In this document: in pieces, positions 27,745 through 37,481 of the stretch
Layout: each line of letters begins with the position of its first letter
Numbering within the stretch: position 1 is the first letter of the stretch
Assembly (NCBI GenBank): GCA_002470465.1
Contig: DKMD01000013.1
Location: 104,489-168,488, forward strand
Direction: 5' to 3'
DNA: 64,000 nucleotides
Origin: Pluralibacter sp. UBA7423
Lineage (GTDB): Bacteria > Pseudomonadota > Gammaproteobacteria > Enterobacterales > Enterobacteriaceae
The notes under the pieces: model-generated
Databases searched by the model: none
The model's input: the letters and a program-made list of their open reading frames with translations, nothing else
Told to the model about the DNA's origin: nothing
Position numbers and translations under genes: made by a program

Positions 27745-28200
27745 TTAGCCAGCCATTTGCTTTTCGCGGATTTCCGCCAGCGTTTTGCAGTCGATGCAAA
27801 GATCGGCAGTTGGACGCGCTTCCAGACGACGAATTCCGATTTCCACACCGCAGGATTCGCAGTAGCCGAAATCTTCGTCTTCGACCTTCTTCAGCGTTTT
27901 CTCGATCTTTTTGATCAGCTTACGCTCGCGGTCACGGTTACGCAGTTCGAGGCTGAACTCTTCTTCCTGAGCGGCACGGTCTACCGGATCCGGGAAGTTG
28001 GCAGCTTCATCCTGCATGTGTGTCACGGTACGATCAACTTCATCCCTGAGTTGGTTACGCCACGCTTCAAGAATACGCTTGAAGTGAGACAGCTGGGCTT
28101 CGTTCATATACTCTTCACCCGGCTTCTCTTGGTATGGCCCCACCCCAGCGATGGCGAGAATACTCAGGGACGATGTTTTACGGATTTGCCCTTCTTGCAT
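27745..28200 (-). CDS. dksA: RNA polymerase-binding transcription factor DksA
   Basis: Cofactor of ppGpp that binds in the RNA polymerase secondary channel. The 151-residue protein has a long coiled coil (about 33-108) with the tip acidic residues in [10 protein letters not shown], and a C-terminal four-cysteine zinc finger (YCESCG...CIDCK). ATG at 28198-28200 is chosen (MQEGQ); six upstream in-frame codons do not match the family. The 150-bp gap to sfsA carries its own leader. Confidence 0.97.
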   Translation of the reverse strand: MQEGQIRKTSSLSILAIAGVGPYQEKPGEEYMNEAQLSHFKRILEAWRNQLRDEVDRTVTHMQDEAANFPDPVDRAAQEEEFSLELRNRDRERKLIKKIEKTLKKVEDEDFGYCESCGVEIGIRRLEARPTADLCIDCKTLAEIREKQMAG

Positions 28201-28352
28201 GTTGCTTCTCCTTAACACGCACTATCGATCCCCATGTGGGGGAAAAATCAGGCCGCTATAAATAGCAGATGCTTTTCAGGATAGCAATTGTCTAAACGTA
28301 ACACTTGACAACCCTGTGAGGAAAAGCGTATTTGCGCACGCGACCAGCACAT

Positions 28353-29081
28353 TTATTGTTCAGCCGTTATCACCGGTGAAAGCACCACGGGCAACGGCTC
28401 TATCAGAGTCATATTGTCGGCAGAAAGTTCCGCTTTATAAGCCAGAATTTCCACCCCCTTGTTTTGTGCCTCAATCAACAATTGCGCGTATTTCGGATCG
28501 ATATGGCGCGCGGGTGAAAAACGGGTAATGGCAGAGTGAAGGACCGCAAATAACACCACGGCACGATCGCCTGAGGCCGCCACCCCCATCAACTCTCGCA
28601 AATGCTTTTGGCCACGCTCCGTTACCGCATCGGGAAAATAACCGTACTCTTTTTCCGCCAACGTGACCGATTTCACTTCAATATAGCAGTTGCGGCGGTT
28701 ATCTGCCTGTAACATAAAATCAATCCGGCTGCGTTCTTCACCGTATTTCACTTCATTTTTCAACACGCTATAGCCAGAAAGTTCCGAGATGACGTTCGCC
28801 TGGATCGCTTCTTTTACCAGCTGATTGGCCCGTAATGTGTTGACACAAATAAACGCGCCGCTTTGCGTCTGCGTGACTTCCCAGGTATTCGGGTATTTAC
28901 GGGTCTTACTGTCCGACGTGGAATACCAGACGGTATCGCCCGGCGTAGCACAGCCGGTCATTGCGCCGGTATTGGGACAATGCAAAGTGAGTACTTCCCC
29001 TTCAGGGGTGACGACATCGGCCAGAAAGCGTTTATAGCGTTGAATTAAACGGGCGGACTTCAGCGGCGGAGAAAATTGCAT
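28353..29081 (-). CDS. sfsA: DNA-binding / sugar fermentation stimulation protein SfsA
   Basis: SfsA family protein of poorly defined function; in E. coli overproduction stimulates maltose gene expression and DNA binding was reported. The protein is 242 residues; the nuclease-like core motif with YIEVKSVTL and [13 protein letters not shown] is visible. The C-terminus is about eight residues longer than remembered E. coli SfsA (SPVITAEQ tail). It lies 11 bases after thpR and is probably co-transcribed with it. Confidence 0.93.
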   Translation of the reverse strand: MQFSPPLKSARLIQRYKRFLADVVTPEGEVLTLHCPNTGAMTGCATPGDTVWYSTSDSKTRKYPNTWEVTQTQSGAFICVNTLRANQLVKEAIQANVISELSGYSVLKNEVKYGEERSRIDFMLQADNRRNCYIEVKSVTLAEKEYGYFPDAVTERGQKHLRELMGVAASGDRAVVLFAVLHSAITRFSPARHIDPKYAQLLIEAQNKGVEILAYKAELSADNMTLIEPLPVVLSPVITAEQ

Positions 29082-29092
29082 AGCGATCCTTG

Positions 29093-29623
29093 TCAGTCGT
29101 TGAGCGTCCAGCGCTCAAGGCGGGTGTAGCGGGTGCGCCCGCGGGAAAAATCAGAACTGTACAGTCCGAATGCCGTCACCGGCACCTGCCAGCTAAAGCC
29201 TGGCGCGGGAATGGGTACCGCGTGGGCGGTATTGCGCAGCAGCGTGATGTGCGGGTGAAACGGCTGTGGGCTCTGGTAACAGCCGCTGCGTGCTGCCTGA
29301 GCGCGAAGCATATTCGCCAGCTGCAGCAACCCACGAGGAGGCTGGCGCGTACCGAGCCACACCACCTGTGAACGCAGCCATTGTCCGGCATCGTTCAGAG
29401 CCAGCGTAAATTCCGGCTGGCGAATGCGTCCGGCCATTGTCGCCAGCGCCCGCTGTTTTTCTGCACTGACTTCACCGAGAAACGCCAGCGTCAGATGCAG
29501 GTTTGCTGCCGCGATCGGGCGCCCGACGTCGGCGGGAAAATTTGCGGCTCGCCAATGGATAATCTGCTGCTGAACGTCGTCGGGCAGTTCAAGGGCGAAA
29601 AACAGTCTTTTGGGTTCAGGCAT
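29093..29623 (-). CDS. thpR: RNA 2',3'-cyclic phosphodiesterase (2H family)
   Basis: Formerly LigT. The 176-residue protein has the two H-x-T motifs of the 2H phosphoesterase superfamily: [10 protein letters not shown] (about 41-50) and HPHITLLR (about 124-131). The family hydrolyses RNA 2',3'-cyclic phosphates and can ligate tRNA halves in vitro. It is divergent from hrpB, with 72 bases between starts. Confidence 0.95.
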   Translation of the reverse strand: MPEPKRLFFALELPDDVQQQIIHWRAANFPADVGRPIAAANLHLTLAFLGEVSAEKQRALATMAGRIRQPEFTLALNDAGQWLRSQVVWLGTRQPPRGLLQLANMLRAQAARSGCYQSPQPFHPHITLLRNTAHAVPIPAPGFSWQVPVTAFGLYSSDFSRGRTRYTRLERWTLND

Positions 29624-29695
29624 GCGCGGGGCTCGGTAATGATTTGGTGCAATGCTACAATGCCGGGCCCGTTAAAGTCATCCCTGGAGCCCGTT

Positions 29696-32125
29696 GTGTC
29701 GTCATTGCCCGTCGCCGCTGTTCTTCCCGATCTTCTTCAGGCGCTCAACGCTGCGCCGCAGGTATTGCTGAACGCGCCCACCGGGGCTGGTAAATCGACC
29801 TGGCTGCCCTTGCAAATTCTTCACGCCGGCGACATCAAGGGCAAAATTATCCTTCTTGAACCGCGCAGGCTGGCGGCGCGCAACGTCGCCCAGCGTCTGG
29901 CCGAACTGTTGAACGAAAAGCCCGGCGAAACGGTAGGCTACCGGATGCGCGCGGAAACCTGCGTTGGCAAAAACACCCGGCTTGAAGTGGTGACCGAAGG
30001 GATTCTGACGCGCATGATCCAGCGCGATCCTGAGCTCAGCGGCGTGGGGCTGGTGATCCTCGATGAATTTCACGAGCGCAGCCTGCAGGCCGATCTGGCT
30101 CTGGCGCTACTTCTCGACGTTCAGGCCGGGTTACGCGACGATCTTAAGCTGCTGATCATGTCGGCAACGCTCGACAATGCCCGCCTGCAAACGCTGCTGC
30201 CGGACGCACCGGTCATTGCCTCAGAAGGCCGTGCGTTTCCGGTGGAACGACGCTATCTGTCGCTGCCTGCTCATCAGCGCTTTGACGAAGCGGTGGCGAT
30301 AGCTACGGCTGAACTGCTGCGCCAGGAGCCTGGTTCTTTACTGCTGTTTTTGCCAGGCGTCGGGGAGATCCAGCGCGTGCAGGAGCAGCTTGCCGGACGA
30401 GTGGGCACAGACGTAGCGCTTTGCCCGCTGTACGGCGCGCTGTCGCTGGCAGACCAGCGCAAAGCGATTCTCCCGGCGGAGAAAGGCACGCGAAAAGTGG
30501 TGCTGGCAACGAATATCGCCGAAACCAGCCTGACTATCGAAGGTATCCGGCTGGTGGTGGACTGCGCCCAGGAGCGAGTGGCGCGTTTCGATCCTCGTAC
30601 CGGGCTGACCCGGCTGGTCACCCAGCGCGTGAGCCAGGCCTCCATGACGCAGCGCGCCGGGCGCGCGGGGCGTCTTGAACCGGGAATATGTCTGCATCTG
30701 CTTGGCAAAGAGCAGGCCGAGCGCGTTGCGCCTCAGGGCGAACCGGAGATTCTGCAAAGCGATCTCTGTGGGCTGCTGATGGAGCTGTTGCAGTGGGGCT
30801 GCCAGGATCCGTCACAGCTGAACTGGCTGGACAAGCCTCCTGAACCCCATCTGATGGCGGCTCGTCAGCTGTTGTCACAGCTTGGCGCATATGATGGTAA
30901 ACAGCTGACGCCACAAGGGCAGAAGATGGCGGCCATCGGCAACGATCCGCGTCTGGCGGCGATGCTGATTGCCGCGACAACGCCGGATGACGTGGCGACG
31001 GCGGCTAAGCTTGCCGCAATTCTCGAAGAGCCGCCGCGCGGTGGCAATGCCGATCTGAGTGCGGCCTTTTCCCGCAATCAGCCCAACTGGCAGCAGCGTG
31101 CGAGGGCGTTGGTGCAGCGTCTGAATTCTCCCTGCGGAGCAACCGATGCCGGACTCATTCCAGCCTTGCTGGTGCAGGGCTTTGCCGATCGTATCGCCCG
31201 CCGCCGTGGGCAGGAAGGGCGCTATCAGCTGGCTAACGGCATGGGGGCGATGCTTGATGCTGACGATGCACTGAGCCGTCATGAGTGGCTGATTGCACCT
31301 TTGTTATTGCAGGGCAGCCAGTCGCCGGATGCGCGGATATTGCAGGCGCAGCCGCTGGACGTTGATGCGCTGGCGGCAGCGTGCCCGGCGTTGCTCACGC
31401 AATCCGATACCATCGAATGGGATGAGAATCAGGGCACGCTGAAGGCCTGGCGGCGCAGCCGCATCGGACAGCTGACGGTGAAAGTACAACCGCTGGCTAA
31501 ACCGTCCGAAGAGGAGCTGCATCAGGCGATGCTCAACGGTATTCGTGATAAAGGATTGAGCGTGCTGAACTGGACGCCCGAAGCGGAGCAGCTACGCTTG
31601 CGTATTCAATGCGCTGCACGCTGGCTGCCGGAGGACGAGTGGCCTGCGGTGGACGATGAGGCGCTGCTGGCAGGGCTGGAGTCATGGCTGCTGCCACACA
31701 TGAGCGGCGTGCATTCACTCAAGGCCCTGAAGGCGCTGAATATTCGCGAGGCGATACAGGGACTTCTGCCGTGGTCATTGCGACAACGTCTGGATAGTGA
31801 GTTACCCACGCATTACACTGTGCCGACCGGAAGCAGGATTGGGCTGCGTTACGATGCCGATAATCCGCCAGTGCTTTCTGTGCGAATGCAGGAAATGTTT
31901 GGCGAGGCCGTGACGCCGACCATTGCTCAGGGCCGCGTGGCGCTGGTGCTGGAGCTGCTTTCCCCGGCGCAGCGGCCGTTGCAAATTACGCGTGACCTTA
32001 GCGCTTTCTGGGCAGGCGCGTACCGTGAAGTGCAAAAAGAGATGAAAGGGCGCTACCCGAAACACGTCTGGCCGGACGATCCGGCGAACACGGCCCCGAC
32101 GCGGCGCACGAAGAAGTATTCGTAA
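29696..32125 (+). CDS. hrpB: ATP-dependent RNA helicase HrpB (DEAH-like)
   Basis: Superfamily 2 RNA helicase of unclear physiological substrate. The 809-residue protein carries Walker A NAPTGAGKSTWLPLQ, motif Ia EPRRLAARN, motif II ILDEFHERS, motif III MSATL, motif V ATNIAETSLTI and motif VI QRAGRAGR, with the HrpB-specific C-terminal domain. The frame is open 105 codons upstream, but that part is antisense to thpR. GTG at 29696 (SSLPVAAVLP), after CCTGGAG, gives exactly the E. coli length. Confidence 0.95.
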   Translation: MSSLPVAAVLPDLLQALNAAPQVLLNAPTGAGKSTWLPLQILHAGDIKGKIILLEPRRLAARNVAQRLAELLNEKPGETVGYRMRAETCVGKNTRLEVVTEGILTRMIQRDPELSGVGLVILDEFHERSLQADLALALLLDVQAGLRDDLKLLIMSATLDNARLQTLLPDAPVIASEGRAFPVERRYLSLPAHQRFDEAVAIATAELLRQEPGSLLLFLPGVGEIQRVQEQLAGRVGTDVALCPLYGALSLADQRKAILPAEKGTRKVVLATNIAETSLTIEGIRLVVDCAQERVARFDPRTGLTRLVTQRVSQASMTQRAGRAGRLEPGICLHLLGKEQAERVAPQGEPEILQSDLCGLLMELLQWGCQDPSQLNWLDKPPEPHLMAARQLLSQLGAYDGKQLTPQGQKMAAIGNDPRLAAMLIAATTPDDVATAAKLAAILEEPPRGGNADLSAAFSRNQPNWQQRARALVQRLNSPCGATDAGLIPALLVQGFADRIARRRGQEGRYQLANGMGAMLDADDALSRHEWLIAPLLLQGSQSPDARILQAQPLDVDALAAACPALLTQSDTIEWDENQGTLKAWRRSRIGQLTVKVQPLAKPSEEELHQAMLNGIRDKGLSVLNWTPEAEQLRLRIQCAARWLPEDEWPAVDDEALLAGLESWLLPHMSGVHSLKALKALNIREAIQGLLPWSLRQRLDSELPTHYTVPTGSRIGLRYDADNPPVLSVRMQEMFGEAVTPTIAQGRVALVLELLSPAQRPLQITRDLSAFWAGAYREVQKEMKGRYPKHVWPDDPANTAPTRRTKKYS

Positions 32126-32141
32126 AGAAGGTAAACGCATT

Positions 32142-32172
32142 TGTAGGCCCGGCAAGCGAAGCGCCGCCGGGC
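32142..32172. repeat. REP element after hrpB
   Basis: TGTAGGCCCGGCAAGCGAAG...GCCGCCGGGCG, a single REP palindrome 16 bases after the hrpB stop. Confidence 0.8.
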
Positions 32173-32195
32173 GATGTATTGATGAGTGCGTGCTG

Positions 32196-32268
32196 GTGCC
32201 CTCACCCCGACCCTTTCCCACGGGAGAGGGAGCAAACATTAAAAATCGCCCCTGAGGGGACGATTTTG
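32196..32268 (+). repeat. Composite palindrome-tail-terminator repeat, copy D
   Basis: GTGCCCTCACCCCGACC, palindrome CCCTTTCCCACGGGAGAGGG, tail AGCAAACATTAAAAATCG, then a hairpin of CCCC-TGAG-GGGG flanked by AAAATCG and CGATTTT with one bulged A. It is probably the hrpB terminator. The rest of the gap to mrcB (about 32270-32356) has a short inverted repeat (ACGCCTGA-like pairs) but no other recognisable element. Confidence 0.8.
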
Positions 32269-32356
32269 CTGTTTATTTTGAGAGATTTCTTCTTTCACCT
32301 GAGCGTGAAAGAAAAGAGAATCAGGCGCTTACGCCTGAATTTAGCGGAGAAAATGT

Positions 32357-34891
32357 ATGGCGGGGAATGACCGCGAGCCGATTGGGCGCAAAGGCAAGCC
32401 TGCGCGCCCGGCAAAGCAAAAGATTAGCCGTCGTCGTCTTCGGGACGATGAGTACGACGATGACGATTACGATGATGAGGAAGACGAACCCATGCCGCGC
32501 AACGGGAAAGGCAAAGGTAAAAAACCACGGCGTAAATACGGCTGGTTCTGGCTGCTGGTAAAGCTCGGCATCGTTTTCGCGGTGCTGATGGCAATTTACG
32601 GCGTCTACCTTGATCAGAAAATTCGCAGCCGTATCGACGGAAAAGTCTGGCAGCTGCCGGCGGCGGTTTATGGCCGCATGGTCAGCCTTGAGCCGGATAT
32701 GTCGATCAGCAAAGGTGAGATGGTTCGCCTGCTGACCGCGACGCAGTATCGCCAGGTCACCGCGATGACTCGTCCGGGTGAGTTCACCGTGCAGGCGAAC
32801 AGTATCGAGATGATCCGCCGTCCGTTTGATTTCCCGGACAGCAAAGAAGGGCAGGTGCGTGCGCGTCTGACCTTCGACGGCGATCGTCTGGATTCGATCA
32901 CCAACATGGAGAACAACCGCCAGTTCGGTTTCTTCCGTCTCGATCCGCGTCTTATCACCATGATGTCCTCGCCGAACGGCGAGCAGCGCCTGTTTGTGCC
33001 ACGTAGCGGCTTCCCGGATCTGCTGATCGATACGCTGATTGCGACCGAAGACCGTCACTTCTACGAGCACGACGGCATTAGCTTCTACTCCATGGGGCGT
33101 GCAGTGCTGGCGAACCTGACGGCAGGTCGTACGGTGCAGGGCGCAAGTACCCTGACCCAGCAGCTGGTTAAAAACCTGTTCCTCTCCAGCGAACGCTCCT
33201 ACTGGCGTAAGGCTAACGAAGCGTATATGGCGCTGATCATGGACGCGCGCTACAGCAAAGATCGCATTCTCGAACTGTACATGAACGAGGTCTATCTCGG
33301 TCAGAGCGGCGACAATGAAATTCGCGGCTTCCCGCTGGCCAGCCTCTACTACTTTGGTCGCCCGGTGGAAGAGCTGAGCCTCGACCAGCAGGCGCTGCTG
33401 GTAGGTATGGTGAAAGGGGCGTCGATCTACAACCCGTGGCGTAACCCGAAACTGGCGCTGGAGCGTCGTAACCTGGTTCTGCGCCTGCTGCAGCAGCAGA
33501 AGGTGATCGATCAGGAGCTGTACGACATGCTGAGCGCACGTCCCCTGGGCGTGCAGCCACGCGGTGGCGTGATCTCCCCGCAGCCAGCCTTTATGCAGAT
33601 GGTGCGCCAGGAGCTGCAGGCGAAGCTCGGCGATAAGGTGAAAGATCTTTCCGGCGTGAAAATCTTCACCACCTTTGACTCTGTCGCACAGGATGCCGCT
33701 GAAAAAGCGGCTACCGAAGGCATTCCGGTACTGAAGAAACAGCGTAAGCTGGCCGATCTCGAAACGGCAATGGTGATTGTCGACCGAATGACCGGTGAAG
33801 TGCGGGCGATGGTTGGCGGGGCAGAGCCGCAGTTTGCGGGCTACAACCGTGCGATGCAGGCTCGTCGCTCGATTGGCTCCCTGGCAAAACCGGCAACCTA
33901 TCTGACCGCGCTCAGCCAGCCGAACACCTATCGACTGAATACCTGGATTGCCGATGCGCCGGTGACGATCCACCTGTCGAATGGTCAGACGTGGTCGCCG
34001 CAGAACGACGACAAGCGCTTCAGCGGGCAGGTGATGTTAGTGGACGCGCTTACTCGCTCCATGAACGTGCCGACGGTAAACCTCGGGATGGCGATTGGCC
34101 TGCCAGCCGTGACCGATACCTGGCAGAAGCTGGGCGCGCCGAAAGATCAGCTCAACGCCGTGCCGGCGATGCTGCTGGGGGCGCTGAACCTGACGCCAAT
34201 CGAAGTGGCGCAGGCGTTCCAGACCATCGCCAGCGGCGGTAACCGGGCTCCACTTTCCGCCCTGCGCTCGGTCATAGCCGAAGATGGTACCGTGCTCTAT
34301 CAGAGCTATCCGCAGGCGGAACGCGCTGTTCCTGCACAGGCGGCGTATATGACGCTGTGGACCATGCAGCAGGTTGTACAGCGTGGTACCGGCCGTCAGC
34401 TGGGGGCAAAATACCCGAACCTGCATCTGGCAGGGAAAACCGGGACCACCAACAACAACGTCGATACCTGGTTTGCCGGGATTGACGGCCGCGAAGTAGT
34501 GATCACCTGGGTGGGTCGTGACAACAACCAGCCGACGAAGCTGTACGGTGCCAGCGGCGCGATGTCCATCTATCAGCGCTATCTCTCCAATGAGTCGCCG
34601 ATCCCGCTGGATCTGACAGCACCGGAAGATATCGTCAATATGGGCGTCGACGACAACGGCAACTTTATCTGCGGCGGCGGCGGGATGCGTCAGCTCCCGG
34701 TCTGGACGACCAATCCGGATCAGCTCTGCCAGCAGAGCCAGGCGATGCAGCAACAGCAGCAGGACGCGAATCCGTTCAGCGGCGACAATCCGCAACAGCC
34801 TCAGCAGCAGCCACAACAGCAACAACAGCCGAAGCAGGAGAAGAGCGACGGCGTGGCTGGCTGGATTAAGGATATGTTTGGCGGGAATTAA
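32357..34891 (+). CDS. mrcB: Penicillin-binding protein 1B (bifunctional)
   Basis: Bifunctional peptidoglycan glycosyltransferase/transpeptidase of the inner membrane. The 844-residue protein has a cytoplasmic tail with an acidic patch (about 30-45), one membrane helix (about 63-85), a UB2H domain (about 105-200) for LpoB contact, the GT51 domain ([12 protein letters not shown] with catalytic Glu; [12 protein letters not shown]), and the transpeptidase with SIGSLAKP (SxxK), SRSMN (SxN) and GKTGTTNN (KTG). Met46 (MPRNGKGK) is conserved at the position of the E. coli internal start for the gamma isoform. A Q-rich C-terminal segment precedes the final [13 protein letters not shown]. Confidence 0.97.
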   Translation: MAGNDREPIGRKGKPARPAKQKISRRRLRDDEYDDDDYDDEEDEPMPRNGKGKGKKPRRKYGWFWLLVKLGIVFAVLMAIYGVYLDQKIRSRIDGKVWQLPAAVYGRMVSLEPDMSISKGEMVRLLTATQYRQVTAMTRPGEFTVQANSIEMIRRPFDFPDSKEGQVRARLTFDGDRLDSITNMENNRQFGFFRLDPRLITMMSSPNGEQRLFVPRSGFPDLLIDTLIATEDRHFYEHDGISFYSMGRAVLANLTAGRTVQGASTLTQQLVKNLFLSSERSYWRKANEAYMALIMDARYSKDRILELYMNEVYLGQSGDNEIRGFPLASLYYFGRPVEELSLDQQALLVGMVKGASIYNPWRNPKLALERRNLVLRLLQQQKVIDQELYDMLSARPLGVQPRGGVISPQPAFMQMVRQELQAKLGDKVKDLSGVKIFTTFDSVAQDAAEKAATEGIPVLKKQRKLADLETAMVIVDRMTGEVRAMVGGAEPQFAGYNRAMQARRSIGSLAKPATYLTALSQPNTYRLNTWIADAPVTIHLSNGQTWSPQNDDKRFSGQVMLVDALTRSMNVPTVNLGMAIGLPAVTDTWQKLGAPKDQLNAVPAMLLGALNLTPIEVAQAFQTIASGGNRAPLSALRSVIAEDGTVLYQSYPQAERAVPAQAAYMTLWTMQQVVQRGTGRQLGAKYPNLHLAGKTGTTNNNVDTWFAGIDGREVVITWVGRDNNQPTKLYGASGAMSIYQRYLSNESPIPLDLTAPEDIVNMGVDDNGNFICGGGGMRQLPVWTTNPDQLCQQSQAMQQQQQDANPFSGDNPQQPQQQPQQQQQPKQEKSDGVAGWIKDMFGGN

Positions 34892-34892
34892 C

Positions 34893-35001
34893 TATTAGCC
34901 CCTCACCCTAACCCTCTCCCTTAAAGGGAGAAGGTTAGGGGGCGATTTGGCTCTTCGGTTTTCTCCCTCGCCCCTTTGGGGAGAGGGCCGGGGTGAGGGG
35001 A
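34893..35001. repeat. Pair of CCCTCTCCC-family palindromes between mrcB and fhuA
   Basis: Unit 1 (about 34899-34941) is CCCCTCACCCTAACCCTCTC-CCTTAAAGGG-AGAAGGTTAGGGGG. Unit 2 (about 34963-35001) is CTCCCTCGCCCC-TTTG-GGGAGAGGGCCGGGGTGAGGGG. The two are joined by a short unrelated linker. Neither carries the GCAAACATTAAAA tail and terminator of the other copies. Both could fold into long stems and act as the end of the mrcB transcript. Confidence 0.8.
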
Positions 35002-35130
35002 TTTTCAAACTCGGCATTAACCTCTTCATAACTCCATGGCAACCACAAGGTTATTTTTTAAACCCTCACTTCTGCCAGGGACGTATTCCGCTTGCCATGC
35101 CTTCCGCGTTTCGCCTATTATTTTGCGGGC

Positions 35131-35164
35131 ATAATAATAATTCTCGTTTACGTTATCATTCACT
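35131..35164 (+). promoter_or_regulatory. Fur-box region of fhuA
   Basis: ATAATAATAATTCTCGTTTA directly followed by CGTTATCATTCAC matches the Fur operator hexamer pattern (ATAAT and inverted copies), and closely resembles the remembered E. coli fhuA operator. It lies about 20 bases before the fhuA ATG. Iron repression of fhuACDB is expected. Confidence 0.85.
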
Positions 35165-35185
35165 CAATATCATCAGAGAAAAACA

Positions 35186-37432
35186 ATGGCGCGTCTCAAC
35201 ACTGCTCAGCCAATTAATACCTCGCTGCGTAAGCTTGCCGTGGTAGTAGCCACAGCGGTCGGCGGCATGTCCGCTTTTGCACATGCGGCAACACAACCGA
35301 AAGAAGAAACCATTACCGTGACGGCAGCACCTGCGCCGACAGAAAGCGCTTGGGGTCCTGCAGCGACCATCGCTGCGCGTCAGTCTGCGACCGGTACGAA
35401 AACCGACACGCCTATTCAAAAAGTTCCTCAGTCTATTTCTGTGGTCACAGCCGAAGAAATGGCATTGCATCAGCCGAAATCGGTGAAGGAAGCTTTAAGC
35501 TATACCCCGGGCGTGGCGACAGGCACCCGTGGTGCTTCGAATACTTATGACTATCTGGTGATCCGCGGTTTTGCTGCGGATGGCCAAAGCCAGAATAACT
35601 ATCTGGATGGCATGAAGCTGCAGGGTAACTTCTACAACGATGCGATCGTTGACCCTTACATGCTTGAGCGTGCGGAGATTCTGCGCGGTCCGGTTTCTGT
35701 CCTGTACGGAAAAAGCAGTCCTGGCGGTTTACTGAATATGGTCAGCAAACGCCCGACGACGGAACCGTTAAAGGAAATTCAGTTTAAAGTGGGGACCGAT
35801 AACCTGCTTCAGACTGGCTTTGATTTCAGCGATTCCATTGATGATAACGGCGTTTATTCCTACCGATTAACGGGGCTGGCGCGTTCTAACAATGCACAGC
35901 AAGAGCGTGCAGAGGAACAGCGTTATACTATCGCGCCGTCTTTCTCCTGGCGCCCGGATGATAAAACGAACTTCACCTTCCTCTCTTACTTCCAGAATGA
36001 GCCAGATACGGGCTATTACGGCTGGCTGCCAAAAGAGGGTACGGTTGAGCCATTGCCAAACGGTAAGCGTCTGCCTACCGACTTCAACGAAGGTGCGAAG
36101 AATAATACCTATTCTCGTAACGAGAAGATGGTGGGCTACAGCTTCGACCACGCGTTTAACGATACCTTTACCGTGCGTCAGAACCTGCGTTTTGCAGAGA
36201 ACAAAACCTCGCAAAACAGCGTGTACGGTTATGGTGTCTGTTCCGATCCTGCAAACAGCTTCAATTCGCTTTGCTCGGCGTTAGCGCCTGAAGACAAAGG
36301 TCGTTACCTGGCGCGTAAATACGTTGTTGATAATGAAAAGCTGCAAAACTTTAACGTTGATACGCAGCTGCAGAGTAAATTTGCGACGGGTTCTGTAGAT
36401 CATACCTTGCTGACGGGAGTCGATTTTATGCGTATGCGTAACGACATCAACTCCTGGTTTGGCTACGATGGCTCGGTACCGCTGCTGGACCTTTACAATC
36501 CTGTCTATAGCGACTTTGATTTTAACTCGAAAGATCCGTCTAACTCAGGTCCTTATCAGGTACTGAACCGTCAGAAGCAAACGGGCCTGTACGTTCAGGA
36601 CCAGGCTCAGTGGGATAAGGTGTTAGTTACGCTGGGTGGCCGTTATGACTGGGCCGATCAGAGTTCCTTTAACCGAGTGGCGGGTACAACTTCAGAGCGT
36701 GACGATAAGCAGTTTACCTGGCGCGGTGGCGTTAACTACCTGTTTGATAATGGTGTGACGCCATATTTCAGCTACAGCGAGTCGTTCGAACCTGCCTCAC
36801 AAACAGACGCCCAGGGCAATCTGTTTGCACCTTCTAAAGGTAAACAGTACGAGGCGGGTGTAAAATATGTGCCAGCAGATCGCCCAATCGTGATCACCGG
36901 TGCGGTATATCAGCTGACGAAGACCAACAATCTGATGGCTGACCCTGCGGGTTCATTCTTCTCTGTACAGGGCGGGGAGATCCGTGCGCGTGGCGTTGAG
37001 GTTGAAGCGAAAGCCGCGCTGTCTGCCAGCGTCAATGTGGTGGGTTCCTACACCTACACCGATGCTGAGTATACGACGGATACGACTTTGAAAGGTAACA
37101 CCCCTGCGCAGGTGCCAAAACACATGGCATCCCTGTGGGGCGATTACACCTTCTATGACGGTGCACTTTCTGGTCTGACGTTAGGCACTGGTGGGCGTTT
37201 GACGGGCTCCAGCTACGGCGATCCAGCAAACTCCTTCAAGGTGGGTAGTTATACCGTTGTTGATGCATTAGTGCGCTACGATCTTGCGCGTGTTGGCATG
37301 GCGGGTTCCAACGTGGCTCTTCATGTGAACAACTTGTTCGATCGTGAATATGTGGCGAGCTGCTTCAACACTTACGGTTGCTTCTGGGGCGCGGAGCGTC
37401 AAATTGTGGCTACCGCCACCTTCCGTTTCTAA
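35186..37432 (+). CDS. fhuA: Ferrichrome outer-membrane receptor FhuA
   Basis: TonB-dependent receptor for ferrichrome; in E. coli it is also the receptor for phages T1, T5 and phi80, colicin M and microcin J25. The 748-residue precursor has a signal peptide ending FAHA (about 1-34), a TonB box ETITV close to the mature N-terminus, the plug domain (about 55-190), and a 22-stranded barrel ending in VATATFRF with C-terminal Phe. Two Cys pairs are conserved (VCSDPAN...LCSALAP and ASCFNTYGCFWG). Surface-loop sequences show most differences from E. coli. It is the first gene of fhuACDB. Confidence 0.98.
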   Translation: MARLNTAQPINTSLRKLAVVVATAVGGMSAFAHAATQPKEETITVTAAPAPTESAWGPAATIAARQSATGTKTDTPIQKVPQSISVVTAEEMALHQPKSVKEALSYTPGVATGTRGASNTYDYLVIRGFAADGQSQNNYLDGMKLQGNFYNDAIVDPYMLERAEILRGPVSVLYGKSSPGGLLNMVSKRPTTEPLKEIQFKVGTDNLLQTGFDFSDSIDDNGVYSYRLTGLARSNNAQQERAEEQRYTIAPSFSWRPDDKTNFTFLSYFQNEPDTGYYGWLPKEGTVEPLPNGKRLPTDFNEGAKNNTYSRNEKMVGYSFDHAFNDTFTVRQNLRFAENKTSQNSVYGYGVCSDPANSFNSLCSALAPEDKGRYLARKYVVDNEKLQNFNVDTQLQSKFATGSVDHTLLTGVDFMRMRNDINSWFGYDGSVPLLDLYNPVYSDFDFNSKDPSNSGPYQVLNRQKQTGLYVQDQAQWDKVLVTLGGRYDWADQSSFNRVAGTTSERDDKQFTWRGGVNYLFDNGVTPYFSYSESFEPASQTDAQGNLFAPSKGKQYEAGVKYVPADRPIVITGAVYQLTKTNNLMADPAGSFFSVQGGEIRARGVEVEAKAALSASVNVVGSYTYTDAEYTTDTTLKGNTPAQVPKHMASLWGDYTFYDGALSGLTLGTGGRLTGSSYGDPANSFKVGSYTVVDALVRYDLARVGMAGSNVALHVNNLFDREYVASCFNTYGCFWGAERQIVATATFRF

Positions 37433-37442
37433 TCTCGTCTTT

Positions 37443-37466
37443 GGGCACGGTTCGCCGTGCCCTTTT
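37443..37466 (+). terminator. Terminator or attenuator hairpin between fhuA and fhuC
   Basis: GGGCACGG-TTCG-CCGTGCCC followed by TTTT lies between the fhuA stop and the fhuC start. A perfect 8-bp stem with a stable tetraloop but a short T-run suggests partial termination, reducing fhuCDB relative to fhuA. Confidence 0.75.
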
Positions 37467-37481
37467 AACAAGTTGGCCGTT

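Noticed and set aside
29381-29695. N-terminal extension of hrpB by 105 codons
   Set aside because: The extension is antisense to thpR; GTG 29696 gives the expected 809 residues.
32357-32500. Acidic low-complexity start of mrcB as a frameshift or repeat expansion
   Set aside because: An acidic Asp/Glu/Tyr patch is present in the cytoplasmic tail of E. coli PBP1B too.
32321-33973. 550-codon open frame antisense to mrcB
   Set aside because: Composition mirrors the mrcB codon bias and it covers conserved PBP1B domains; no independent evidence of coding.
34893-35001. Possible CRISPR-like repeats from the CCCTCTCCC units
   Set aside because: Only palindromic dispersed units with no regular spacers; they belong to a REP-like family.
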